DNA of 64,000 nt, taken from contig JADKJI010000004.1 of NCBI GenBank assembly GCA_016721085.1, positions 1-64,000 on the forward strand, in the 5' to 3' direction. Every line of letters starts with the position of its first letter. Position 1 is the stretch's first letter. The position numbers and the translations under genes were made by a program. The notes below the pieces were generated by a model that did not search any database, had not been told where the DNA came from, and worked only from the letters and a program-made list of their open reading frames with translations. This stretch comes from Chitinophagaceae bacterium. Lineage in GTDB: Bacteria; Bacteroidota; Bacteroidia; Chitinophagales; Chitinophagaceae. Shown one piece after another: positions 55,116 to 63,999 of this stretch.

Positions 55116-55736
55116 ATGCAATTCTCCTCCACATTATTAGAAAACGCGGTTAATGAGTTCGCCAAATTACCAGGCATTGGTAAGAAGACGGCTTTGAGGC
55201 TGGTATTGCATTTATTGAAGATGGATGCAGAGAAAGTAGTGGCATTTGGTGAAACGGTGATTAAGATGCGTCAGGAGATCAAGTTTTGCCAGCGTTGCTA
55301 TAATGTTTCAGATGCCGATATCTGTTCCATCTGCTCCAATAGCATGCGCCGGCCCGAATCCATTTGTGTTGTTGAGTCAATACGGGATGTTATTGCCATA
55401 GAGAATACACAGCAATTCAATGGTACTTACCATGTATTGGGCGGTATCATATCTCCGCTCGACGGTGTTGGTCCCGACCAATTGACCATCGAAGCCCTTG
55501 TTAACAGGGTGAGTAAGGAGAAGACGGAAGAGGTAATATTTGCGTTAAACCCTACTATACAAGGAGATACCACCATCTACTATATCCAGAAAAAGCTTCA
55601 GTCTACAGGGGTTAGAATCACCACCATTGCCAGAGGTATCGCCTTCGGTGGGGAGCTGGAATACGCCGATGAACTGACTCTCGGCCGAAGCCTTCAAAAC
55701 CGTATGCCAGTAGAAAGCTATGTATCTCATCGTTAA
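55116..55736 (+). CDS. recR: Recombination protein RecR
   Basis: 206 residues. It loads RecA with RecF and RecO in gap repair. A helix-hairpin-helix (FAKLPGIGKKTALRL), a four-Cys zinc motif (CQRCYNVSDADICSIC), the Toprim segment (CVVESIRDVIAIENT ... YHVLGGIISPLDGVGPDQL) and a C-terminal Walker B-like region are visible. Confidence 0.95.
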   Translation: MQFSSTLLENAVNEFAKLPGIGKKTALRLVLHLLKMDAEKVVAFGETVIKMRQEIKFCQRCYNVSDADICSICSNSMRRPESICVVESIRDVIAIENTQQFNGTYHVLGGIISPLDGVGPDQLTIEALVNRVSKEKTEEVIFALNPTIQGDTTIYYIQKKLQSTGVRITTIARGIAFGGELEYADELTLGRSLQNRMPVESYVSHR

Positions 55737-55748
55737 GCTCTTCCAGCC

Positions 55749-55779
55749 TTTGTTTTTACCTATAGTTAATGTAGCTTTG
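55749..55779 (+). promoter_or_regulatory. Predicted promoter of the metH leader
   Basis: TTTG (55749-55752), 19 bp, TAGCTTTG (55772-55779). The RNA would start near 55786, about 180-210 nt before the first metH gene. Confidence 0.55.
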
Positions 55780-55785
55780 CAGAGT

Positions 55786-55963
55786 CTGCAGGAGGATTTG
55801 TTTATTGTTCAGCCTGCGCACCCGGTAAACGGGGAATATGAACTAATAAACGTCCGGGAATCACTCCATAGGTTTCACTACGTTTAACAGTTCTCCCTCC
55901 AATTTACCATTTAGTATTATAAGCCCTTTTTCAAGGATTCAGATTTGAAATAGCAACCATTGA
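55786..55963 (+). promoter_or_regulatory. Long structured leader of the split metH, unknown class
   Basis: Several local pairings are possible: GCAGG with CCTGC (about 55788-55818), CCCG with CGGG (about 55820-55835) and TAAACGT with ACGTTTA (about 55848-55889). GGAGG near 55791 can also reach CCTCC near 55904. The strong promoter and the length suggest regulation. I looked for the core motifs of cobalamin, SAM-I and SAM-II riboswitches and did not find them. Confidence 0.4.
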
Positions 55964-55993
55964 ATGGGAGCTATTGAACACAAAATTATTGAA

Positions 55994-57010
55994 ATGGACA
56001 TTAGAAAAGAATTAGAGAAGCGCATATTGGTCATTGATGGTGCCATGGGCACTATGATACAACGTTATAAACTTACAGAAGCAGATTATCGTGGGGAGCG
56101 TTTCAAAGATTGGCCTAGTGATGTGAAAGGTAATAATGACCTTTTGTGCATTACGCAACCTCAAATTATCCGCGAAATACATACCAAGTATCTGGAAGCA
56201 GGCGCTGATATTTTGGAAACCAACACTTTCAGCAGTACTGTTATTGCAATGGCCGATTATGGCATGCAATCACTGGCTTATGAATTGAATGTAGCCGCTG
56301 CACAATGTGCCCGTCAGGCAATTGATGCTTTTGTTGCATCTCCGGCAGGTAAGGGAAGAACAGCTTTCGTTGCAGGATCACTCGGTCCCTTGAATAAGAC
56401 ATTGTCATTATCTCCAGATGTAAACAATCCAGGTTTTAGGGCAGTGACTTTTGATGAAGTGGTAGAAGCATACTATGAACAAGTGAAAGGATTGGTGGAT
56501 GGCGGATCTGACTTGTTATTAGTTGAAACCATCTTTGATACCTTGAATGCAAAGGCTGCTATTTATGCTATCAAGAAATATTTCAGGGATACAAAGAAGC
56601 CATCACTTCCAATAATGATCAGTGGAACGATTACTGATGCATCAGGTAGAACATTAAGCGGACAAACACTGGAAGCTTTTTATACATCAGTGGCACATGC
56701 CAAGCCAATCAGTGTTGGATTGAATTGTGCATTAGGAGCGAAAGAGATGAGACCACATATTGAAGAGTTGTCGCAATTGGCAAGTTGTTATGTTTCTGCA
56801 TATCCTAACGCAGGTCTTCCAAATACCATGGGTGAATACGATGAGAATCCTGAAGATACCGGTCACTATCTGGAAGAATGGGCCAAGGAAGGTTGGGTGA
56901 ATATTGTGGGTGGATGTTGTGGTACCACTCCAGATCATATAAAGCATATCGCTGATCATGTGCGGACCATTAAGCCAAGACCTCTACCAGTTGTGGAGAA
57001 TACTTATTAA
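55994..57010 (+). CDS. metH: Methionine synthase, homocysteine-binding half (split MetH)
   Basis: 338 residues (an ATG at 55964 would add ten). This is the Zn-dependent homocysteine methyltransferase domain: RILVIDGAMGTMIQRY at the start, zinc ligands in GLNCALGA and VGGCCGTTPDH, and ETNTFSST near residue 73. The protein ends just where the linker to the folate domain would begin. The other domains are encoded 133 bp downstream with their own ATG, so methionine synthase here works as two chains. Confidence 0.92.
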   Translation: MDIRKELEKRILVIDGAMGTMIQRYKLTEADYRGERFKDWPSDVKGNNDLLCITQPQIIREIHTKYLEAGADILETNTFSSTVIAMADYGMQSLAYELNVAAAQCARQAIDAFVASPAGKGRTAFVAGSLGPLNKTLSLSPDVNNPGFRAVTFDEVVEAYYEQVKGLVDGGSDLLLVETIFDTLNAKAAIYAIKKYFRDTKKPSLPIMISGTITDASGRTLSGQTLEAFYTSVAHAKPISVGLNCALGAKEMRPHIEELSQLASCYVSAYPNAGLPNTMGEYDENPEDTGHYLEEWAKEGWVNIVGGCCGTTPDHIKHIADHVRTIKPRPLPVVENTY

Positions 57011-57143
57011 GACCGCATTATGTCCCCTGTTTTTAATTTTAAGGCACAAGTAGGATCTTTGAGTTTTATCCAGTTGTATGTATTAAAAAAATAATTCAAA
57101 GGGAAATAAGTTAAAAATAACGCGCTTTTAAACAGAATAATAA

Positions 57144-59828
57144 ATGTCAAGTATCAAACCATATCTCAGACTTGCAGGATTAGAACCATTGGTGGTTAGA
57201 CCTGAAACGAATTTTGTGAATATTGGAGAACGTACCAACGTTACCGGTTCAAAGAAGTTTGCAAGACTTATTAGAGATAATAAGTATGAAGAAGCATTGA
57301 GTGTTGCAAGGCAACAGGTAGAGAGCGGTGCTCAAGTATTGGATGTGAATATGGATGATGCACTTTTGGATGGTGTGCAGGCAATGACTACATTCCTGAA
57401 CCTCTTACAAAGTGAACCGGATATAGCCCGTATCCCGATCATGATCGACTCTTCAAAATTCGAAATCATTGAAGCGGGACTTAAGTGTGTACAAGGGAAA
57501 TGTATCGTAAACTCCATTTCCATGAAGGAAGGAGAGGAGAAATTCATTCAACAAGCTATAATCTGTCAGTCGTATGGGGCGGCAGTGATAGTGATGGCGT
57601 TCGATGAAAAAGGACAAGCAGATACGAAAGATCGTAAAGTTGAGATCTGTCACCGTGCTTACAAGATATTGACTGAGCAGATTGGCTTTGATCCACAGGA
57701 TATCATTTTCGACCCGAATATTTTTGCAATTGCCACTGGTTTGGAAGAACACAATAATTACGGAGTAGATTTTATTCAGGCAACAAAGGAAATAAAAGCA
57801 CTCATGCCACTTACTAAAGTGAGTGGCGGAGTAAGTAACCTCTCCTTCTCATTCCGTGGTAATGAACATGTAAGAGAAGCCATGCATAGCGTATTCCTTT
57901 TCCACGCCATCAAAGCTGGAATGGATATGGGAATTGTGAATGCCGGACAGTTGGTTGTATATGATGAAATAGAACCGACATTAAGGGATATGTGTGAAGA
58001 TGTTATCCTTAATCGCAATAACGATAACAACGAAGCCACAGAAAAACTCATCGCTTTTGCAGAAACAGTAAAAGCTAAGGGTAAGGAAGAAGTGAAGAAT
58101 GATGCATGGAGGAATAACACCGTTGAAGAAAGATTGAAACACGCATTGATCAATGGTATTACTGAATATATCGATATAGATACAGAAGAAGCCCGTCAGA
58201 AATATCCAAAACCATTGGAAGTGATTGAAGGTCCATTGATGGCTGGTATGAATGTAGTGGGAGATTTGTTCGGAGCAGGAAAGATGTTCCTTCCACAGGT
58301 AGTTAAAAGCGCCCGTGTAATGAAGAAGAGTGTTGCCTGGTTAACACCATTCATTGAAGAAGAAAAAAGAAACAACCCGCTTGCGCAGCAAGGAAATGTG
58401 CCAAAAATTCTGTTAGCTACTGTTAAGGGCGACGTTCACGATATCGGTAAGAATATAGTAGGTGTTGTATTAGGTTGTAATGGATATGATATTGTTGACC
58501 TTGGTGTAATGGTGCCTACTGACAAAATATTAGATACAGCCATAAAGGAGAATGCATCGATAATCGGATTAAGCGGATTGATTACTCCTTCTCTCGATGA
58601 AATGGTGCATGTTGCCCATGAAATGAAAAGAAGAGGAATGACACAACCTTTGTTGATTGGAGGTGCTACCACATCACGCATGCATACAGCTGTGAAGATC
58701 GCTCCACAATATGATAATGGTGTTGTACATGTACTCGATGCATCAAGAAGTGTTACTGTAGCTGGTTCATTATTGAGCCGCGACCAGAAACAGGATTTTC
58801 TGGATAAGACTAGATCGGATTACGAAGCTCTCGCTATAGATTTCAATAACAGAAAGACAAGCAAAGAATATCTTAAGCTGGCAACAGCAAGAGCCAATAA
58901 AGTAAAGATCAATTGGGAAGGATATGTGCCACCAGCTCCAACCTTTACTGGTACAAAATTATTCCAATCTGTGGACCTTTCTGTTCTTAGGGAATATATA
59001 GATTGGACTCCTTTCTTTATTGCCTGGGAGCTACATGGTAAATTCCCACAGATACTTAGTGATGAGAAAGTTGGGACAGAAGCTACCAAATTGTTTAATG
59101 ACGCCAACCAATTACTTGATACTATCATTAAGGATAAATGGTTATCTGCCCAAGGTGTAGTAGGCTTCTGGGAAGCTGCAGCAACTGGTGCTGATACCGT
59201 TGCTGTTAAGAGAGATGGACAATCGCTTCAATTAGAATTCTTGCGTCAGCAAATCAAGAAGGCTGCTGACCAGCCTAATATAAGTTTGGCAGATTTCGTT
59301 CAGCCATCAATTGCAACTACAACCGATCATATTGGGGCATTCAGTGTAACTATCAAAGGAATTGAAGAGCATATCAAGAGATTGGAAAGTCAGCACGATG
59401 ATTACAACAAGATAATGCTGCAAGCACTAGCCGATAGATTAGCGGAAGCATTTGCCGAATATCTGCATGTAAAAGTGCGTAAGGAATTATGGGGTTATGC
59501 AGCAGATGAAAAATTGAGCACGGAAGAATTAATCAAGGAAACATATACAGGTATACGTCCTGCTCCAGGTTATCCCGCTTGTCCTGATCATACAGAAAAA
59601 TATAAGTTATTTGATTTGTTAGGTGGAGAAGAAGCTACTGGTATCCATCTTACCGAATCATTGGCTATGTATCCTGCTTCTTCTGTATGTGGTTGGTATT
59701 TTAGTCATCCGCAAAGCCAGTACTTCGGTGTTGGCAAAATACAAGAAGATCAGTTGGTGGATTATGCTACCAGAAAGGGTCAGGATTTGGAGACGGCTAC
59801 GAGGTGGTTGAGGCCGTTGCTGGATTAG
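57144..59828 (+). CDS. metH: Methionine synthase, folate/cobalamin/activation half (split MetH)
   Basis: 894 residues. Domains in order: pterin-binding barrel (FVNIGERTNVTGSKKF near residue 25), cap helices, B12-binding domain with DVHDIGKNIVGVVL near residue 430 whose His ligates cobalt, and the SAM-dependent reactivation domain (REYIDWTPFFIAWELHGKFP; RPAPGYPACPDHTEK). Together with the upstream gene all parts of MetH are present. It makes methionine from homocysteine and methyl-tetrahydrofolate. Confidence 0.95.
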   Translation: MSSIKPYLRLAGLEPLVVRPETNFVNIGERTNVTGSKKFARLIRDNKYEEALSVARQQVESGAQVLDVNMDDALLDGVQAMTTFLNLLQSEPDIARIPIMIDSSKFEIIEAGLKCVQGKCIVNSISMKEGEEKFIQQAIICQSYGAAVIVMAFDEKGQADTKDRKVEICHRAYKILTEQIGFDPQDIIFDPNIFAIATGLEEHNNYGVDFIQATKEIKALMPLTKVSGGVSNLSFSFRGNEHVREAMHSVFLFHAIKAGMDMGIVNAGQLVVYDEIEPTLRDMCEDVILNRNNDNNEATEKLIAFAETVKAKGKEEVKNDAWRNNTVEERLKHALINGITEYIDIDTEEARQKYPKPLEVIEGPLMAGMNVVGDLFGAGKMFLPQVVKSARVMKKSVAWLTPFIEEEKRNNPLAQQGNVPKILLATVKGDVHDIGKNIVGVVLGCNGYDIVDLGVMVPTDKILDTAIKENASIIGLSGLITPSLDEMVHVAHEMKRRGMTQPLLIGGATTSRMHTAVKIAPQYDNGVVHVLDASRSVTVAGSLLSRDQKQDFLDKTRSDYEALAIDFNNRKTSKEYLKLATARANKVKINWEGYVPPAPTFTGTKLFQSVDLSVLREYIDWTPFFIAWELHGKFPQILSDEKVGTEATKLFNDANQLLDTIIKDKWLSAQGVVGFWEAAATGADTVAVKRDGQSLQLEFLRQQIKKAADQPNISLADFVQPSIATTTDHIGAFSVTIKGIEEHIKRLESQHDDYNKIMLQALADRLAEAFAEYLHVKVRKELWGYAADEKLSTEELIKETYTGIRPAPGYPACPDHTEKYKLFDLLGGEEATGIHLTESLAMYPASSVCGWYFSHPQSQYFGVGKIQEDQLVDYATRKGQDLETATRWLRPLLD

Positions 59829-59887
59829 TGGAGTTGTGGGTTTGAGCCTGAATTTCAGGAAAGTCTTGTTGAATTCAAATACGTTTA

Positions 59888-59944
59888 ACCGCAGAGACGC
59901 GGAGACGCAGGGAATACATCTCTGCGTCTCCGCGTCTCTGCGGT
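59888..59944. repeat. 57-bp GCAGAGACGC palindrome, forward copy
   Basis: Perfect 23-bp arms (59888-59910 and 59922-59944) around GGAATACATCT. The copy at 61544-61608 is the same element in the opposite orientation: its spacer is the exact reverse complement. Confidence 0.92.
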
Positions 59945-59959
59945 AAATAAAATTAATCC

Positions 59960-61459
59960 CTAGTGGATACTCAGAATGTGATTCAACGAATTATAACCCG
60001 TCGCTTCTTCCCAAACTCCTTCATTAGCAAATTGAATACTATAAGCAGGATTGTTTCTTAAGCTTTGGTATTCATCTGGAAGATTGATGAATAATTCATA
60101 ATTCCCTTTAGAAATATTGCCAGGCAGCTTAAAAGATTGTGATAGTTGAATTGTTCCACTAAACCATCGCTGGATTTGCGTATTGAAATTTAAGGTGTAT
60201 ACTTTTTTTGTTTCTGTATTTCTTAGAATTAATTGTACTGGTCTTGGATTGAATGGTGAGGAATAGCCTCTGTTTACTATTTTCAGTTTCACAGATAATT
60301 GATCAGTAGATTTAAGTGAAGAAGGAAAGCTGGCTTCCTGTAATACAAAACGATAACCAAGTCGTTGTTTGATGCTTTTCATACAGCCCAATGAATCCCA
60401 ATCATTATTCACCTGGTTATTGTAAGCTGCATTAAGATAGCTATAGTGCATAGCTGCCATTTCTGTTTCAGCACGTCCGATGGGTTCGCAATCGTTTTGT
60501 GGACTGAAAGCATCATCGCATGTTTCTCCACCTACAGGGGTGAACTTACTATCGCTCATTACATATTGGCGAAGACTAATATTAGCTGTATCCCTTTTAC
60601 TTATTGAATTGCCATAATCATAAAAAGTGCCATAGTCGTCGCTGCTGGCAAGAAAGCAATCGTTGTGAAATCCAATTCTGGCAGCATCTGATTTTGAAAA
60701 GGCGATATTGTAATTGATTGGTGAAGAATTTATCGGGGCATGCACACCATATAAGTATCGTTGTTTTATTTGAGGTGTTCTCACCTGCACCATTCTGTTT
60801 TTAGGAATTGCATCAAGAAGTGCTTTCAGGAAAGCGTTTCTCATTCTCCAACTGCTATCTGATATAACGCCAATTCCTTCAGAACTTCCGGATCCGAAAT
60901 AATCGGTATAATAATTTTCACCCCAGATGCCTACAAATCCCTGTTGCAATACAGCAATGATATCGGCATTCTTATATAGAAGTGGTTTTAGTTGTTGGAT
61001 ATGCTTTATAACGATATTGAACGGGGCATCTCCATAAGGGGGACAGATTCCACCTTCATCTTTACAATCGCCACCATGTGATTTATTGATATAGGCAAAA
61101 CGGAGGATGATCTTCATGCCGGCTTTCCTTACTATATCAAAATCGTTTTGCAGGTTTTTCAGGAATTCAACAGATAATGCCTTGTTTTTAAAAGTATCCA
61201 GTTCGTATGCCTTATAAATAAGGCTTGGAGCTATTGCATATGTTGCCCTTTGTAATTTTTGTGGTTGGGTGCGATAGTTAACTAGCCTTTCCAGGGAAAG
61301 AGGCGTAAAGTTGCTTGCTTTTGTTTCAATAGGAATATAGAATCCCCGCTCCGGATTGCGGATATCTTCTGCGCTTTCACGGTAATTAATAATTGTAGAT
61401 TGGGCTTTACTATTCCCACAAAATAATAGCAGAGTAAGAACAGGTAGTATAATTTTCAT
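59960..61459 (-). CDS. DUF4832/DUF4874 secreted protein
   Basis: 499 residues with a signal peptide (ILPVLTLLLFCGNSKA). The N-terminal DUF4874 part has the RNPERGFYIP motif and a TIM-barrel-like order of strands (MKIILRFAYI ... IIAVLQQGFVGIWGENYY). The C-terminal DUF4832 part ends in a beta-sandwich. Proteins of this type are thought to act on carbohydrates, but no activity can be assigned. It is flanked on both sides by identical 57-bp palindromes in opposite orientation. Confidence 0.82.
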   Translation of the reverse strand: MKIILPVLTLLLFCGNSKAQSTIINYRESAEDIRNPERGFYIPIETKASNFTPLSLERLVNYRTQPQKLQRATYAIAPSLIYKAYELDTFKNKALSVEFLKNLQNDFDIVRKAGMKIILRFAYINKSHGGDCKDEGGICPPYGDAPFNIVIKHIQQLKPLLYKNADIIAVLQQGFVGIWGENYYTDYFGSGSSEGIGVISDSSWRMRNAFLKALLDAIPKNRMVQVRTPQIKQRYLYGVHAPINSSPINYNIAFSKSDAARIGFHNDCFLASSDDYGTFYDYGNSISKRDTANISLRQYVMSDSKFTPVGGETCDDAFSPQNDCEPIGRAETEMAAMHYSYLNAAYNNQVNNDWDSLGCMKSIKQRLGYRFVLQEASFPSSLKSTDQLSVKLKIVNRGYSSPFNPRPVQLILRNTETKKVYTLNFNTQIQRWFSGTIQLSQSFKLPGNISKGNYELFINLPDEYQSLRNNPAYSIQFANEGVWEEATGYNSLNHILSIH

Positions 61460-61543
61460 AAAAAAAACATGAGATGTAAAGATGCTGAAAGTTTAGGTAT
61501 GAGTTGCAGGTATTAAGTTATAAGGTAGTTTTTGAGGTTCTTT

Positions 61544-61608
61544 TTTCACCGCAGAGACGCGGAGACGCAGAGATGTATTCCCTGCGTCTCCGCGTCTCTG
61601 CGGTGAAA
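61544..61608. repeat. GCAGAGACGC palindrome, inverted copy
   Basis: Perfect 27-bp arms (61544-61570 and 61582-61608) around AGATGTATTCC. The central 57 bp equal the 59888-59944 element read on the other strand. Confidence 0.92.
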
Positions 61609-61716
61609 GTTATTTACTTTCAAACGAACTTATCGAAATTCGGGATCAAACTTACAACGTAAAACTTACTACTTACTACTTCTCAAGAACTTACTACTTA
61701 CAACTGCCTTTTGTTT

Positions 61717-61724
61717 TATCTTTG
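61717..61724 (+). promoter_or_regulatory. Predicted -7 box of the downstream envelope protein gene
   Basis: TATCTTTG, full consensus, with the ATG 19 nt further at 61744. Confidence 0.55.
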
Positions 61725-61743
61725 CCACGCAAATCGCAATTAT

Positions 61744-62538
61744 ATGAAAAGGTTTCTCACTACCCTTGTTACGTTAGTATTACTGATTTCAATGGCGCCA
61801 GTTCAGGCCCAGAATGCCCCTAAGAAGAAGAAAAACCAATGGTATTTTTCTTGGGGATATAATAAGGAATGGTATACCCGTAGTACTGTCAGGGTAAAGC
61901 AGGAGGCGCTTGGGAATGATTATCAAATGGTAAAAGTGAGGGCTGAAGATCATCCTGGTTGGGATGAAGGCCTTTTCTCAAAAAGCACTTACAATTCCTC
62001 AGTATAATTACCGGTTGGGTTTTTCTTCAATGATAAGCATGACTTGGGCTTTGAAATCAATTTTGACCATACTAAATATATCATTCGTGATGGACAAATG
62101 GTTCATGTAAAAGGGAAATTAGGTGGTCGCAATGTTGATACCACAGTGAACTTTTCAAAGAGTAATGGCTACTATTATTATCTGAATAATGGTGCGAATT
62201 TCCTTCTCTTCAATATCGTTAAGCGTTGGCATTTCTACGATAATAAAAAGCAGAACATACGTATGGATTTTCTTGGAAAAGCAGGAATTGGTCCATTAGT
62301 ACCCCATGTTGAGAACAGGCTTTTCGGTGTAGCTAACAATCCTGATTTTCAATTAGGTGGTTGGAATATGGGAGCTGAAGGGGCTCTTCGTTCTACATTC
62401 TTCAAACATATATATCTTGAATTTGCAGGTAAGCTCGATTATGCCCGCTATTCTCATCTTCATATGGCTGCTGGTGGTTCGGGAAGGCAGGCGTTTGGTA
62501 CGGCGGAGTTTATCTTGAGTCTGGGAATTACCATGTAA
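61744..62538 (+). CDS. Predicted outer-membrane protein, two frameshifts
   Basis: The joined product is about 265 residues: signal peptide (LVTLVLLISMAPVQAQ), then WYFSWGYNKEWYTRST, and a barrel-like rest ending in FGTAEFILSLGITM. One extra A in the A5 run at 61980-61984 and one missing T at 62020-62024 break the frame; correcting both gives SKALTIPQYNYRLGFFFNDK without a gap. It resembles small Bacteroidota outer-membrane barrels; no specific role can be given. Confidence 0.72.
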
Positions 62539-62607
62539 AAGTTCAAGAAGTTCAAGAGGGTTAAGAAGTTCCAAAGGCGAAATTGATTCAACTATCCAAA
62601 TACATTT

Positions 62608-62670
62608 CACCGCAGAGACGCGGAGAAGTAAAGCCCGCTGATTTCTCTGCGCCTATGCGTCTCTGCGGTT
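62608..62670. repeat. GCAGAGACGC palindrome, diverged copy
   Basis: Arms of CACCGCAGAGACGC type at both ends, with a changed and longer centre than the copies at 59888 and 61544. It sits between convergent genes. Confidence 0.75.
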
Positions 62671-62778
62671 ACAAATACATTTAAATCAGTTGTTTAAGAA
62701 TTAAAACTGCGGTTAAATGTTGGAATCTGCTACTTTGTAGTAATTCTCAAATTTTCAAATCATCAAATTTTCAAATTC

Positions 62779-63999
62779 CTACAGGTTCACATCAATCTCA
62801 TTATCCCAATTCGCTTTCACATTCAGCTTTCTTACAATTGGTTTAACTAGTTCTGGCTGCCGACGAGTACCGAAGTAGTTGCCTGGATCCCAGAGGCCGT
62901 TTTTATTATCGTCGTAGAGTATACGCATTTCATATTCACCTGGAACAAAAAGTTTAGCGTAGAATTCTTTTGAAGTGAATATATGTGAGTATACAACATT
63001 ATCGCCCTGTGCCAATTGCAGAACAGGGTTTTTTGTTAGGTCAAGATTCAGGAACCGCAGGCGAACCATTCCATAAGTTGAAGCTTTCTTGGAACTGAAT
63101 GTGAGGGTATCATTCTTCAATAACTGACGACCTGAAGTATCTGTTGCAAATGTTTTATCAACTAATAAGTAATACTTGCTGTTCTCTGTCCAGTTATATT
63201 GTAAAGTAAGTTTTGTATTACTTGTATCCTTTGTAATTGTATATCCTTTTATTGGATTGAATTTATCGTCCAGGAACTGAATTTTGGATGAATCGAATTC
63301 TTTGAGTGGAGCAACTTTGAAGGTAAATGTCAATGGTTTTAAAAGGTCCTGCTCTCCATTATCCAGATTTGTTTCAAACCGTAAACGTTTATCTGCTGCT
63401 GCAGCAGCGGCTGCTTTTGCTGAAGTGGGACGTGTTGATGAAGAGCTTGGTTTTTCAATTCTCTTTTTTGCATATGCATACAGTAAAAAACCGGTGGTAT
63501 CGTTTGCCGATACAGGCTCTTCTTTGAACGCAAATAGCTTCGTAGAATCCATATATCTTCTTTGTCCACCTTCGTCTTTAAGGGCGTATAAATAATATTG
63601 TATGTTTCGCGGAAGGTTATGAAATTGAAATTGACCCTTGCTATCCAGTCGTGTAACGTATCTCGGCATATCCTTATATACTGTCGAGTCTTCATTCTTC
63701 AGATGTAACACTGCAAACAAAGTACTATCGGATTTGCCATTTTCTGCCAGAATAACCTGTCCACTAATAATACCATCATCTAATGTTGGACCAGTAGAGA
63801 AAGCATATCTGAAATTCTTCATCACATTACTTTCATTCACGTCTTTTATTGAATTGCCAAAATCATACGTATACGTTGTATTTGGCTCAAGCGTATCTTT
63901 TATTGTGATGGTTACTGTCCTTAATTTGCTTTCAACTTGAGGTGGTGTTTTTGGAGAGGGAGAAATAAGGAGGTTTTGAGTAACATTGTCTAGCTGAAC
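62779..63999 (-). CDS. Ig-like-domain (Big_5) surface protein, 5' end outside window
   Basis: The frame is open from the right edge, so the GTG at 63838-63840 is not the true start. The visible 406 residues include the end of a Big_5 Ig-like domain (TITIKDTLEPNTTYTYDFG), a low-complexity Ala stretch near residue 200 and a C-terminal carboxypeptidase-regulatory-like fold (EMRILYDDNKNGLWDPGNYF). Common in Bacteroidota as exported proteins of unknown function. Confidence 0.78.
   Translation of the reverse strand, partial: VQLDNVTQNLLISPSPKTPPQVESKLRTVTITIKDTLEPNTTYTYDFGNSIKDVNESNVMKNFRYAFSTGPTLDDGIISGQVILAENGKSDSTLFAVLHLKNEDSTVYKDMPRYVTRLDSKGQFQFHNLPRNIQYYLYALKDEGGQRRYMDSTKLFAFKEEPVSANDTTGFLLYAYAKKRIEKPSSSSTRPTSAKAAAAAAADKRLRFETNLDNGEQDLLKPLTFTFKVAPLKEFDSSKIQFLDDKFNPIKGYTITKDTSNTKLTLQYNWTENSKYYLLVDKTFATDTSGRQLLKNDTLTFSSKKASTYGMVRLRFLNLDLTKNPVLQLAQGDNVVYSHIFTSKEFYAKLFVPGEYEMRILYDDNKNGLWDPGNYFGTRRQPELVKPIVRKLNVKANWDNEIDVNL

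Noticed and set aside
55786..55963. Cobalamin or SAM riboswitch ahead of metH
   Set aside because: I could not find the B12 box, the SAM-I core or the SAM-II pseudoknot motif; only a structured leader of unknown class is claimed.
57011..57143. metH broken by a frameshift like the other genes
   Set aside because: The two parts end and begin at a domain linker, with stop and start codons of their own and 133 bp between them; no one-base change joins them.
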